NCBI GenBank assembly: GCA_014762755.1
Contig: JABURI010000255.1
Coordinates: 1-38,912 of the forward strand
Source: Marinobacter sp.
GTDB lineage: Bacteria; Pseudomonadota; Gammaproteobacteria; Pseudomonadales; Oleiphilaceae
Direction: 5' to 3'
DNA length: 38,912 nt
The notes beneath the pieces were generated by a model, which was given only the letters and a program-made list of their open reading frames with translations, made no database searches and was not told where the DNA came from. Shown piece after piece: positions 10,103 to 18,630 of the stretch. Every line of letters starts with the position of its first letter. Positions within the stretch are counted from its first letter, which is position 1. The position numbers were made by a program, and so were the translations under genes.

Positions 10103-11146
10103 CAGCCGCTCCAGGGCGGCTGTCCGCTGGTCTGGTGGTTGCTGGCCCAGCTCCTCCACGGCCCGGTAGAACGCCGGGAAGTCATGGCCATGGTCCGACA
10201 ACAGCTGGCGGAAGCCCGGGACGAACTGGTTGTACTGCCGGAACAGGGCCAGGTTGGCGTTGTTGAGGGTGACCGGGGCGGGGCCGAACGGACCGGGCTC
10301 ATTCCAGGTTTCCGAGAGCCTTCGGTAATCGTCAGCAAGCTGTGCGAGGATTGACTGTTTTCCTGCCCGAAGGACGTCCTCGGGCAGGGTGTCTGCCTGC
10401 CTGTAGAGTGCCTCCAGGCCTCCGGTGGCCTGTTGAACCAGATTCAGGGTCTGGTTCCGGCGCTGCAAGCGGGCCAGGGCTGCGTCGAACCGGTCCGCCT
10501 CACCCCGTTGGTTCAGCCACAGCCGGAGCCCCTCCAGTTCCACCGCGGTGGCGAAGCTCTCGTTGAACGTGGTGTCCTCGGCAATGTAAACCACGCGATG
10601 GGCCAGCTCGTGGAACATCAGGGCGACCATCCGGTCCCCACTGAGACGGGTAAACCCGCTGTGCAGCGGATCGTCAAACCAGCCCAGGGTGGAATAGGCG
10701 GTGACACCCCCGATGAAGGTGTCGTAACCGTCCTCGCGGAACCGGGCCTGCTCGTGTCTGGCATCCTCCAGGCTGAAATAGCCCCGGTAGGCCTGGCAAC
10801 CGACAAACGGGTAGCACCAGCGGTGAGGCTCCAGGGAGAATTCCGGCACTGCCACCAGGTTCACCACCACCCAGGGGCGTTCCAGCTGAACGTAGTCCAG
10901 AAAGGCTTCGCCTACCGGTAGCCCCAGCTGTTTGCGGGCAAAATCCCGGGTCTTCTGTGACAGCTCCAGTTTTTTCCGGATGTCCGGGTGTGTTTTTTCG
11001 TCACGGAGTAACTCGGCTACCGGTTCGCCGCGGGTCATGAGGCTGAAATGACCGGAAATTGCCTGGGAGTAGTAGCCAATGGTCGTACACCCGGAAAGGC
11101 CGGTAATCAGTAGCAAAAGAAGATAGATCTGACTAAGCTGTTTCAT
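10076..11146 (-). CDS. Lipoprotein zinc metallopeptidase (putative aminopeptidase family)
   Basis: This 356-residue protein has a lipoprotein signal peptide with lipobox LSGC at C20, so it should be anchored in the envelope. The Thr after the cysteine favours the outer membrane. The zinc site is H179-E-L-A-H183, with E196 in TFNESFATAVE as the likely third ligand. The overall pattern fits the putative aminopeptidase family (Pfam Aminopep, COG4324). Its substrate is unknown. Three further cysteines could form disulfides. The ribosome site is weak. The 3' end overlaps argA by 27 bases, and the gene diverges from the PilZ-DUF1631 gene. Confidence 0.85.
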   Translation of the reverse strand: MKQLSQIYLLLLLITGLSGCTTIGYYSQAISGHFSLMTRGEPVAELLRDEKTHPDIRKKLELSQKTRDFARKQLGLPVGEAFLDYVQLERPWVVVNLVAVPEFSLEPHRWCYPFVGCQAYRGYFSLEDARHEQARFREDGYDTFIGGVTAYSTLGWFDDPLHSGFTRLSGDRMVALMFHELAHRVVYIAEDTTFNESFATAVELEGLRLWLNQRGEADRFDAALARLQRRNQTLNLVQQATGGLEALYRQADTLPEDVLRAGKQSILAQLADDYRRLSETWNEPGPFGPAPVTLNNANLALFRQYNQFVPGFRQLLSDHGHDFPAFYRAVEELGQQPPDQRTAALERLSQRFEENL

Positions 11147-11172
11147 GGATCTGGGTGTTATACTTGGGCCGG

Positions 11173-11202
11173 TTTCCAGTCAGGGTCCCGCCACTATATA
11201 AC
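11173..11202 (+). promoter_or_regulatory. Candidate promoter of the PilZ-DUF1631-GGDEF-EAL gene
   Basis: TTTCCA (11173-11178) is followed after 16-18 bases by the AT-rich ACTATATAAC (11193-11202), which holds either TATATA or TATAAC as a -10. It would give a leader of about 100 bases before the ATG at 11311. The -35 match is modest. Confidence 0.35.
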
Positions 11203-11310
11203 AGCCCTGATGCCCATAGTAGCCGGTGGCGTGCTCCACCATTTCAGGGACCCAAACCGGACCCGGGGGTGCTCAAGGGTCGGCTGGTGGTACGAAAAAT
11301 CAGGTTGTTC

Positions 11311-14300
11311 ATGGAATCAAAAGAACGTCGTAGAAGTCCCCGCCAACCTATCAAACTGGCTGCCCAGATCGATCTGGGTGGCGGTGACTCCTGGCCTTGC
11401 CAGATTGCCGACTTTTGTGCCGAGGGTCTGTTCATCCGCTATTCAGGCGAAACCTCCAGAAAGCTTGACCAGAACCTTGCCAAGGGTGCCAAACCGGAAC
11501 TGATCGTGCGTTTCCGCAGTGCGGATGGTCGCCGTGCCCACGAACTGTACGTCAGCATTGTGCGCCGCATTGACGGTGCCATGGGGGTGAATTTCACCCG
11601 CTCGAACCCTGAAGCACTGGAGGCCATGATTACGCAGTGCGGTGGTTCCCGCCATCAGGAGCGCTCCTCCCTGCATGCTCCGAATGACCGCACCCAGTTC
11701 GTCCTGCACCAGTGTGCCAAGGCGGTGACCCGTTTCATCGAACCGCTGATGGATACCTGTTTCGTCCAGACGGTTGCCGGCCTGAAACGGGCGGCCCAGA
11801 AAGCCGCCAGCGATCAACTGGCCAACGAATTCATGGATGCCTCGGGTCAGATCCAGGCCCGGCAGCGGGTGATCTGGCACCACATGTCACGCAACCTGGA
11901 GTCTCCCCTGAAACCGGCCCCCAAGGGCTTTCCCGGCTCCGAGCTTTCCATTGTCGACAAGGGTGAATTCGAGGACTGGCTGACCATTCGCGTGATGGTG
12001 ACCAAGGCGGATACCCAATACCGTGGCGACCTGCTGCAGCTCAAGTTGCGCCTGGACAAGCTGGGTATTGCCAATGCCACCGGGCACCACAATCCGCTTG
12101 GTCCGGCGCTGGTGTGTGAGGCTTTCCATGCCGGTCTCAGCCAGCTGAAACTGGCCCGGGAAGTGGAAAAGGTCTGTCTCAAGGAGTTCGAGCAAACGGT
12201 GCTGCAGCAGCTCGGTCCGCTCTATGAGGAGCTCAATAACATCCTCATTCGACACGGCGTGTTACCGGACCTGGACCTGAGCAAGTATCTCAGTGAGAAC
12301 ACGGTCAAGAAGGCGGAACCCCGGAGAACGAAACAGCCCGAGACAGTGTCCGAGGCGCCGGAACCGACTTCCGCCCGGGTGGAGCCGATCCGCGAACGGG
12401 TTCCCGGGCGTGCCGAATCCGCAGTTGGGCGTGCGGGCCAGGAATTCCGCGGCTATGCCCAGGCCGCCCAGACGGCCTTCGCCACGGTACGCAACCTGAT
12501 CTCCACCCTCTCTGCGAGCCGGCTTGCGGGTGCTGAGGCCGAGCCCATGCCGTTTCCCCCCAATGCTCAGCCGTTGTCGGCGGGTGCGTTGCAGCGTCAG
12601 TTGCAGCAGCTTCAGGTACAGGCCCGGGAGACAGTGGCTGACGATGTGCCCCTGAAACAGCGGGTGATTGATCGGGTCCGGGAGAGTGGCGACCAGCGGT
12701 TGAATGAGGAGCAACAGGAAACCCTGGATGTGGTTGACCGGTTCTTCCATAGTGTGGTGGAAAGCCCCAAGCTCAGTGACTACGCCCAGAGCCGGATACG
12801 ACAGCTCGAGGTTCCGGTTCTCAAGGTGGTGATGCGTGATCCGGCTTTCTTCGATGATCAGGACAGCCCGGTGCGGGGCGTGATGAACCGCCTGGCCCAG
12901 TTGGGCGTCAAAGGTGGTCGGGTGAACCCGGTGGTGCAGCGCCGGGTGGACGAGCTGATCCAGCGGATCAATACCGACTTCGAGCAGGATACCGGGGTCT
13001 TCGAGCAGACCGTCGGGGAGCTTGATACCCTGATCGACCGTCAGAACCTGGTCTACCGCCGTAATGTCGAACGGGTGACGGCCGCCGCCGAAGGGGCCCA
13101 GAAGGTTGCGGAATCCAAGAAGGCGGTGGCAGAGGTCCTCGATAAGCGGGTGGCGGGGCGTACGGTGCCCAAGGCGGTCCTGAGCCTGCTGGACGGAGGC
13201 TGGCGGGATCTGCTGTCGTTGACCTGGATTCGGCAGGGCCCGGACAGTCAGCTCTGGCAGGACTACCTGGCCGTTATTGATTCGTTGCTCGCCTTCGCTG
13301 ACGATCCCGACAGCAGCATCAATCTGCCCGAGTTGCTCCGGGTGATCCAGGATGGTCTGGCGTCGATTTCCAGCAACCATATGCCTTCTTCGCAGATCCG
13401 CGACGAACTCAAACAGTTCCTGGTGCGCCGGCCCGGTCAGGAGCCGCAAATGGTGGAAGTGCCGCCGGCTCGTACCGGGGAGAGCCGGCAGCAGGAGCTT
13501 ACGGACCGCGAGCAACGCAGCCTCCAGCGCTGGATTAACCGTGCCCAGCAACTGCGGACCGGGGATTGGCTGAGGGATCAGGACAACCCCGACAAGCCCC
13601 AGTACATCCGTCTGGTCTGGGTTGCCCGGGGCTTCAGCCGTTTCGTGTTTGTGAATCACCAGGGGATGCGCGTGGTCGAGCTGGAGCTGGAAGCACTGGC
13701 CCGGCAGATGCGAAAGGGTGTGATTGTTCCGGATAACCAGTATGAGCGCCCGCTGGTGGACGAGAGCATCGATCGCATGGTGCGCAAGGTCTATGACCAG
13801 CTGTCCTGGGCCTCCACCCACGACGAGCTGACGGGATTGTTGGGACGTCGGGAGTTCGAGCGCATGCTGGACCAGCAACTGGCGCGGCGGGAAGACGAGC
13901 GCGCCCTGGTGCGGCTGGATCTCCGTCGCTTCCGGATTCTCAACGACACCGCCGGCTACCAGGCCGGCGATGAGGCCCTGAAGCAGGTGGCGGATCTCCT
14001 CTGCAGCCACGTCGGGGACGGGATGCCGGTGGCCCGCCTGGCCGGCAACGAGTTCGCGATGCTGGTACCCGGTGAGGATGCCAGGGAAACCGCTGGCAAC
14101 CTGATCAAGGCGATCGAGGCCGCCGAATTCAGTTTCAGTGGTCGCAGTTACCGGTTGTCCGCCAGTGCCGGTATCGTGCCGACACTGCCGGGCCTGGTGA
14201 ACGCCGAGCGCTGGCTTCGGGCCTCGGAGCAGGCCCTGGCAGCGGCCAAACAGCAGGGCCACGGCCAGGCCGTGGAGTACGTGCCGGATGCGGATGACCA

Positions 14301-15066
14301 GGCCCGTCAGGAGCAGATTGCCGCCAAGGTCGCCAGCCTCGGTGACCTGAGTGAGGAACGCATGCTGCTGCGGTGCCAGAAGATCATTCCCTTGCATGGC
14401 CGTACCTCGATGTCGCCCCAGTACGAGATCCTGATCAGCATGTATGACGACGCCGGCAACCTGATTACCGGGCGGGATTTCGTTCGCATGGCCGAGCGTT
14501 ATGACCGGATGCAGGCGGTTGATCGCTGGGTGGTCGGGCAGATGCTCGACTGGCTGCGGGAGCGTCAGCCGGATCCCCGCCACCTCGGTGGTGTGTGCAT
14601 CAACCTGTCAGGCTTCAGCCTGAACGACCAGTCCCTGCTCGAATTCATCTACGAAAAGCTGAGCGAGAAGGATGCGCCAATCGAGCGGATCTGGTTTGAG
14701 CTCACCGAGGCTTCGGCCATTAACGATATCGAGTCGGTGGCGGAGTTTATTCGTGAAATGAAGGAACTGGGCTGCCGGTTCTGCCTGGGCAATTTTGGCA
14801 GCGGCCCGAGCTCGTTCAATTTCATGCGCTCCCTGCCGGTGGACCTGATCAAGATCGACAGCGCCTTCACCAGCCAGCTCACCACCAGCGAAATGGACCG
14901 GGCGATGGTCAGATCCATGGTGGAGATGGCGCACTACATGAAGCGGGAAGTGATTGCCTCCAAGGTTGAATCCCGCGAGGTTCTGGATATGCTGAGGCAG
15001 TTGGGCGTGGATTACGCTCAGGGATTCGTGGTGGAAAAGCCCCGGTCCCTCGACACCCTACTGTAA
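11311..15066 (+). CDS. PilZ-DUF1631-GGDEF-EAL protein, probably a c-di-GMP effector
   Basis: This 1251-residue soluble protein reads as: PilZ-like domain (1-100, RRSPRQP then IADFCAEGLFIRYSG), DUF1631 (about 130-790, largely helical), GGDEF (from about 838, HDELTGLLGRREFE) and EAL (about 1005-1250). The GGDEF signature is LAGNEF (910-915), so the cyclase site has lost its second Gly and its Asp. In the EAL domain E1039 (YEIL), the INLSG Asn, IKID and Q1237 remain, but the paired catalytic aspartates are G1160-N1161 (CLGNFGSG) and the usual AEGVE loop is ASKVE (1216-1220). Both enzymatic domains are therefore probably inactive and may sense nucleotide instead. The ATG at 11311 is chosen because the PilZ start is conserved; an upstream extension to 11155 is unlikely. 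prkB follows after 19 bases. Confidence 0.88.
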   Translation: MESKERRRSPRQPIKLAAQIDLGGGDSWPCQIADFCAEGLFIRYSGETSRKLDQNLAKGAKPELIVRFRSADGRRAHELYVSIVRRIDGAMGVNFTRSNPEALEAMITQCGGSRHQERSSLHAPNDRTQFVLHQCAKAVTRFIEPLMDTCFVQTVAGLKRAAQKAASDQLANEFMDASGQIQARQRVIWHHMSRNLESPLKPAPKGFPGSELSIVDKGEFEDWLTIRVMVTKADTQYRGDLLQLKLRLDKLGIANATGHHNPLGPALVCEAFHAGLSQLKLAREVEKVCLKEFEQTVLQQLGPLYEELNNILIRHGVLPDLDLSKYLSENTVKKAEPRRTKQPETVSEAPEPTSARVEPIRERVPGRAESAVGRAGQEFRGYAQAAQTAFATVRNLISTLSASRLAGAEAEPMPFPPNAQPLSAGALQRQLQQLQVQARETVADDVPLKQRVIDRVRESGDQRLNEEQQETLDVVDRFFHSVVESPKLSDYAQSRIRQLEVPVLKVVMRDPAFFDDQDSPVRGVMNRLAQLGVKGGRVNPVVQRRVDELIQRINTDFEQDTGVFEQTVGELDTLIDRQNLVYRRNVERVTAAAEGAQKVAESKKAVAEVLDKRVAGRTVPKAVLSLLDGGWRDLLSLTWIRQGPDSQLWQDYLAVIDSLLAFADDPDSSINLPELLRVIQDGLASISSNHMPSSQIRDELKQFLVRRPGQEPQMVEVPPARTGESRQQELTDREQRSLQRWINRAQQLRTGDWLRDQDNPDKPQYIRLVWVARGFSRFVFVNHQGMRVVELELEALARQMRKGVIVPDNQYERPLVDESIDRMVRKVYDQLSWASTHDELTGLLGRREFERMLDQQLARREDERALVRLDLRRFRILNDTAGYQAGDEALKQVADLLCSHVGDGMPVARLAGNEFAMLVPGEDARETAGNLIKAIEAAEFSFSGRSYRLSASAGIVPTLPGLVNAERWLRASEQALAAAKQQGHGQAVEYVPDADDQARQEQIAAKVASLGDLSEERMLLRCQKIIPLHGRTSMSPQYEILISMYDDAGNLITGRDFVRMAERYDRMQAVDRWVVGQMLDWLRERQPDPRHLGGVCINLSGFSLNDQSLLEFIYEKLSEKDAPIERIWFELTEASAINDIESVAEFIREMKELGCRFCLGNFGSGPSSFNFMRSLPVDLIKIDSAFTSQLTTSEMDRAMVRSMVEMAHYMKREVIASKVESREVLDMLRQLGVDYAQGFVVEKPRSLDTLL

Positions 15067-15085
15067 ACCGGGACAGGCGGAGCCC

Positions 15086-15952
15086 ATGTCAAAGCGTCAT
15101 CCGATCATTGCCGTGACCGGCTCCAGTGGTGCCGGCACCACGACCACCGGTCAGATCTTCAGCCGCATGTTTGCCAGTGAGGGATTGCGGGCCGCCATGG
15201 TCAGCGGTGACAGCTTTCACCGCTACAACCGGGAGCAGATGGCCCGGTTGGCCGCCAAGGGCCAGTTCGGTGAGCGCAACCACTTTGCCCTCGCGGCCAA
15301 CCACATCGACAAGCTCGAGGCGTTGTTCTACGACTATGGCCATACCGGTAACGGCCGCTACCGGCGGTATGTCCATGACGAGGACCACAACCTGATTGCC
15401 GCCGGTCACAAGGCAGGTACGTTTACCCCTTGGGGCCCGTTGCCGGCGGATACCGACCTGCTCTTCTACGAAGGCCTCCATGGCGGGGTGGTGAGTGACA
15501 CCTACAACATCGCCCAATACGTGGACCTGCTGATCGGAGTGGTGCCCATCGTCAACCTGGAATGGATCCAGAAGATCCACCGGGATACCCACAAGCGCGG
15601 CTACAGCCAGGAAGCGGTGGTCCAGACCATCATCAATCGCATGGATGACTACGTCCACGATATCGTGCCGCAGTTTGCCCACACCCACATCAACTTCCAG
15701 CGGGTGCCCCTGGTGGACACCTCCAACCCGTTCGTGGTTCGGGATGTGCCCACCGAAGACGAGAGTATGGTGGTGATCCGGTTCCGGGACCCCTCCGAGG
15801 TGAAGTTCACCCAGTTGCTGCAACTGATCTCCGGCAGCAGCGTATCCCGCCACGATACCCTGGTGGTGCCTGGGCCTAAGATGGCGCTGGCCATGGATCT
15901 TGTGCTCCGGCCGATGGTCCAGCGCCTGATGAGCCGGAAGACCTACGCCTGA
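15086..15952 (+). CDS. prkB: Phosphoribulokinase-like protein (PrkB type)
   Basis: This 288-residue P-loop protein has GSSGAGTTTT (12-21) as its Walker A loop and the phosphoribulokinase/uridine kinase fold pattern (SGDSFHRYNR, YEGLHGG, VPIVNLEWIQKIHRD). It resembles proteobacterial phosphoribulokinases and the E. coli PrkB product, which lies near crp and the OsmC-like yhfA, as here. No RuBisCO or other Calvin-cycle gene is in the window, so the true substrate is uncertain. It starts 19 bases after the PilZ-EAL gene, so the pair may be an operon. Its stop codon lies 2 bases from that of the convergent pirin gene, inside a 16-base palindrome. Confidence 0.88.
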   Translation: MSKRHPIIAVTGSSGAGTTTTGQIFSRMFASEGLRAAMVSGDSFHRYNREQMARLAAKGQFGERNHFALAANHIDKLEALFYDYGHTGNGRYRRYVHDEDHNLIAAGHKAGTFTPWGPLPADTDLLFYEGLHGGVVSDTYNIAQYVDLLIGVVPIVNLEWIQKIHRDTHKRGYSQEAVVQTIINRMDDYVHDIVPQFAHTHINFQRVPLVDTSNPFVVRDVPTEDESMVVIRFRDPSEVKFTQLLQLISGSSVSRHDTLVVPGPKMALAMDLVLRPMVQRLMSRKTYA

Positions 15953-15961
15953 CGTCAGGCG
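15946..15961. repeat. Perfect 16-base palindrome holding two convergent stop codons
   Basis: CGCCTGACGTCAGGCG is self-complementary throughout. It contains the prkB TGA (15950-15952) and, on the other strand, the pirin TGA (15957-15955). Neither strand has a T-run next to it, so it is not a standard terminator. Confidence 0.6.
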
Positions 15962-16800
15962 GTCAAACGTCCGTTCTGGTAGTCCCTCAGCGCCTGCTCG
16001 ATTTCCTCGCGGGTGTTCATCACGAACGGCCCGTACTGGACCACCGGTTCGCCAATGGGTCTGCCGGCAATCAGCAGCAGGCGCGCGCCATTGGTGCCGG
16101 CACTGAGGGTGATCCGGTCACCGTCACCAAGCACGTTGGCGGCACTGCGCCGCAGGGCCTGTTCGCCCAGGCTGGCATCGCCCTCGTACAGATACAGCAT
16201 GGCATTGTGACCTGCCGGAACCGGGAGAGTGGCCTGCCCGTCGGGATCCAACTGAAGATCCGCGTACAGGGGGTCGGTACTGCGGCCGACCACCGCACCC
16301 TGATGGCTGGCGCCGTCCAGGGTCATTGTTCCGGCAATCAGCTTGATGCGGGCGCCGGTGACGGTGATTTCCGGGATGTCCTCGGGCTGGATGTCGCGGT
16401 AACCGGCATCGGTCATCTTCTCCGCCGCCGGCAGGTTCAGCCAGAGCTGGAAGCCGCGCATCACGCCCTCTTCCTGCTGGGGCATTTCCGAGTGGATGAT
16501 GCCGCGGCCGGCAGTCATCCATTGGACCCCGCCGTTGCGCAATTCGCCCCGGTTACCCAGATGATCCTCGTGGAGCATGTGCCCCTCGATCATGTAGGTC
16601 ACGGTCTCGAAACCGCGGTGGGGATGGGAGGGAAAACCGGCAATGTAGTCTGCCGCGTCCGCCGAGCCGAATTCATCCAGCATCAGGAACGGGTCGAGGC
16701 GCACGGAAGGGTGCTGCCCCAGTGAGCGCTTGATGCGCACGCCGGCGCCGTCGGATGTTTCGGCACCCGGGATAACCTGCTTGAGAGTACGTTCTGTCAC
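15955..16800 (-). CDS. Pirin-family bicupin protein
   Basis: This 281-residue protein matches pirins. The N-terminal cupin carries the metal ligands H59, H61 (SHPHRGFETV), H103 and E105 (IIHSEMPQ), nearly the numbering of human pirin (H56, H58, H101, E103). The C-terminal cupin lacks such a set. Bacterial pirins have been described as quercetin 2,3-dioxygenases or as protein regulators of metabolism; no role can be assigned here. The GTG start has a strong ribosome site, GGAGGAGG, 6 bases upstream. A 156-base gap separates it from speD, which is transcribed in the same direction. Confidence 0.9.
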   Translation of the reverse strand: MTERTLKQVIPGAETSDGAGVRIKRSLGQHPSVRLDPFLMLDEFGSADAADYIAGFPSHPHRGFETVTYMIEGHMLHEDHLGNRGELRNGGVQWMTAGRGIIHSEMPQQEEGVMRGFQLWLNLPAAEKMTDAGYRDIQPEDIPEITVTGARIKLIAGTMTLDGASHQGAVVGRSTDPLYADLQLDPDGQATLPVPAGHNAMLYLYEGDASLGEQALRRSAANVLGDGDRITLSAGTNGARLLLIAGRPIGEPVVQYGPFVMNTREEIEQALRDYQNGRLTA

Positions 16801-16956
16801 GGTAGGCCTCCTCCGTCGAGGATCAGATGGTATGAGGCTATTGAACCGCGGGGCGGGGAAGGATGAAATCGGAGAATACTGGCAGGTTTGTTCAGAATAT
16901 CTGATGAGCCGGCCGGGGCACCGGGCAGTGCCCGCCGGCAGGCTCGCCAGAGTGGT

Positions 16957-17748
16957 TTATTCCACGTTCCGGGAATAAAAGATTTCCAGCATTTCCCGCC
17001 GCAGACGATCCTCGATGGACTGGGCTTCAGCCGGATCCAGGTCGCTGGCGTTGACGCCGAACACGTAGTTGTCCAGGTTGAAGTTCTTCAGCATCATCTT
17101 GGTGTGGAACAGGTTCTCCTGGTACACGTTCACGTCGATCATCTGATACGCGTTCTGGGTATCCTCGGTCAGGTAGTTCTGGATCGAGTTGATGTCGTGA
17201 TCGATGTAGTGCTTGGTGCCGTCCACGTCCCGGGTGAAGCCGCGCACGCGATAGTCCACGGTGACCACGTCGGAATCAAAGCTGTGGATCAGGTAGTTCA
17301 GTACCTTCAGCGGCGAAATCAGGCCGCAGGTGGACACGTCGATGTCGGCCCGGAAGGTACTGACGCCATCGTGGGGATGACTCTCCGGATAGGTGTGCAC
17401 GGTCACGTGGCTCTTGTCCAGGTGCGCCACGATGGTGTCCGGCAGTGGTCCCGGGGATTCCTCGTTGTTGGCCTCTCCGTCGGTAATCTCATGCTCGGCA
17501 ATGAGCATGGTGACGGACGCCCCGTGGGGCTCGTAGTCCTGGCGGGCAATATTCAGGATGTTGGCGCCGATGATCTTGACCACATCGGTCAGGATCTGGG
17601 TCAGGCGCTCGGCGTTGTACATCTCGTCGATGTAATCGATGTAGGCTTCGCGTTGCTCTTCGGTCTGCGCGTAACAGATGTCGTAGATGTTGAAGCTCAG
17701 GGATTTGGTCAGGTTGTTGAAACCGTGCAGCTGGAGTTTGGTTTCCAT
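16957..17748 (-). CDS. speD: S-adenosylmethionine decarboxylase proenzyme
   Basis: This 263-residue protein is the E. coli-type (class 1A) SpeD, which decarboxylates S-adenosylmethionine to give the aminopropyl donor for spermidine. The proenzyme cleaves itself before S113 in LDKSH, which becomes the pyruvoyl group. The family sequence is strongly kept ([56 protein letters not shown]). The start at 17748 has GGAGG 8-9 bases upstream and matches the known N-terminus; a reading from 17793 adds 15 residues without support. No speE is in the window. The neighbouring OsmC-like gene and crp are also found beside speD in P. aeruginosa. Confidence 0.97.
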   Translation of the reverse strand: METKLQLHGFNNLTKSLSFNIYDICYAQTEEQREAYIDYIDEMYNAERLTQILTDVVKIIGANILNIARQDYEPHGASVTMLIAEHEITDGEANNEESPGPLPDTIVAHLDKSHVTVHTYPESHPHDGVSTFRADIDVSTCGLISPLKVLNYLIHSFDSDVVTVDYRVRGFTRDVDGTKHYIDHDINSIQNYLTEDTQNAYQMIDVNVYQENLFHTKMMLKNFNLDNYVFGVNASDLDPAEAQSIEDRLRREMLEIFYSRNVE

Positions 17749-17837
17749 GCTCAGCCCCTCCGGACATTGGAGATGAATGACTGCAGGGCACAACCTTGAT
17801 GGGTCAGCCCTGCCGAGGCCGCCACCGACTACTGACC

Positions 17838-17857
17838 AGGTGATTTACTGTTCACCT
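17838..17857 (-). promoter_or_regulatory. Inverted repeat in the speD leader
   Basis: AGGTGA (17838-17843) and TCACCT (17852-17857) are perfect inverted arms spaced by 8 bases. They would lie about 20-40 bases into the transcript from the candidate speD promoter, roughly 90 bases ahead of the start codon. It could be an operator or a leader hairpin. Confidence 0.4.
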
Positions 17858-17883
17858 TTTGCGCAGACCGGCAGAGAAGGCGC

Positions 17884-17912
17884 GTATTATGCACACCGCA
17901 AGTGACGTTGAA
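17884..17912 (-). promoter_or_regulatory. Candidate speD promoter
   Basis: On the minus strand TTCAAC (17912-17907), a 17-base spacer and TAATAC (17889-17884) form a plausible sigma-70 promoter, with an alternative CATAAT one step upstream. The leader would be about 125 bases, long enough for control in the transcript. Confidence 0.4.
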
Positions 17913-17968
17913 TAGTATCTGCAATGACATTTTAGCATCCGTAATTCCCGCCGCTTCCGGCGGTCTGG

Positions 17969-18397
17969 TCAGGCCTGTTCTGCTTCGCGGATCTCGTGAC
18001 TGTGGGTAATCTCCACGCCAGCCTTTTCCAGCATGATGGAGGCGGAGCAGTACTTGTCCGCCGACAGGCTCACCGCACGCGCAACCTGCTTTTCCTTGAG
18101 GTTGTGCCCGGTCACCACAAAATGCAGATGGATTTTGGTGAACACCGCTGGCACGGCATCGGCGCGTTCCGCCTCAAGCTCCGCATGACAGGCCGTCACG
18201 TCCTGGCGACTCTTCTTCAGGATGCTCATCACATCGAAAGCGGAACACCCGCCCAGCCCCATCAGCAGCATTTCCATGGGCCGCGGGCCCAGGTTCTCGC
18301 CGCCATGGTCGGGCGGACCATCAAGCTGTACGCTGTGGCCGCTGCCACTGGTAGCCCTGAAGCTGGCATTGCCGGTCCAGTCGATGGTTGCTTTCAT
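17969..18397 (-). CDS. OsmC/Ohr-family protein (YhfA-like)
   Basis: This 142-residue protein has the OsmC fold pattern with the two redox cysteines of the family, C51 (LGGCSAFDV) and C117 (DKYCSAS). OsmC/Ohr proteins are thiol peroxidases for organic hydroperoxides, but this sub-type resembles E. coli YhfA, whose role is not established. Its place between speD and crp matches P. aeruginosa (PA0653), and an osmC-like gene beside crp is also seen in E. coli. The ATG has only a distant GGAG (about 10 bases). It may be read with speD (220-base gap) or separately. Confidence 0.9.
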   Translation of the reverse strand: MKATIDWTGNASFRATSGSGHSVQLDGPPDHGGENLGPRPMEMLLMGLGGCSAFDVMSILKKSRQDVTACHAELEAERADAVPAVFTKIHLHFVVTGHNLKEKQVARAVSLSADKYCSASIMLEKAGVEITHSHEIREAEQA

Positions 18398-18413
18398 ATC
18401 GTGATGGTCTCCG

Positions 18414-18426
18414 TTGTTCAGAACAA
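18414..18426. promoter_or_regulatory. TTGTTC/GAACAA palindrome upstream of the OsmC-like gene
   Basis: TTGTTC (18414-18419) and GAACAA (18421-18426) flank a single central A, 17 bases upstream of the osmC-like start codon. It could be an operator in the divergent osmC-crp region or part of a leader hairpin. Confidence 0.35.
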
Positions 18427-18514
18427 GGTGTAATGAGGCCGGATGCTAGCACAGTCAGAATCCCCCGGCAGCCGCTGAAAACGCTATCGAGGTCAAGGAG
18501 TGCGCTCTTTCCGG

Positions 18515-18543
18515 TTGCCCGCCATTGGCCTTCTTGTTATAAG
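18515..18543 (+). promoter_or_regulatory. Candidate crp promoter
   Basis: TTGCCC (18515-18520), a 17-base spacer and TATAAG (18538-18543) form a reasonable sigma-70 promoter. Transcription would start near 18550, leaving a leader of about 80-93 bases. I see no clear TGTGA-N6-TCACA site, so autoregulation by CRP is not evident. Confidence 0.5.
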
Positions 18544-18630
18544 TTGGCGTGTTTTTGAAGAAAATTAACGAACCCGCAGGGAAAGCCGGGTGAAGAACAA
18601 CCATCGGGACCCGCCAGTATCTGAGGAGGC

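Noticed and set aside
12262-14583. A 773-codon open frame on the minus strand inside the PilZ-DUF1631-GGDEF-EAL gene
   Set aside because: It is a shadow of the GC-rich codon pattern of the real gene. It has no recognisable domains, and the plus-strand frame carries clear family motifs.
17838-17857. A possible CRP site at AGGTGA-N8-TCACCT upstream of speD
   Set aside because: CRP half-sites need six bases between GTGA and TCAC; here there are eight.
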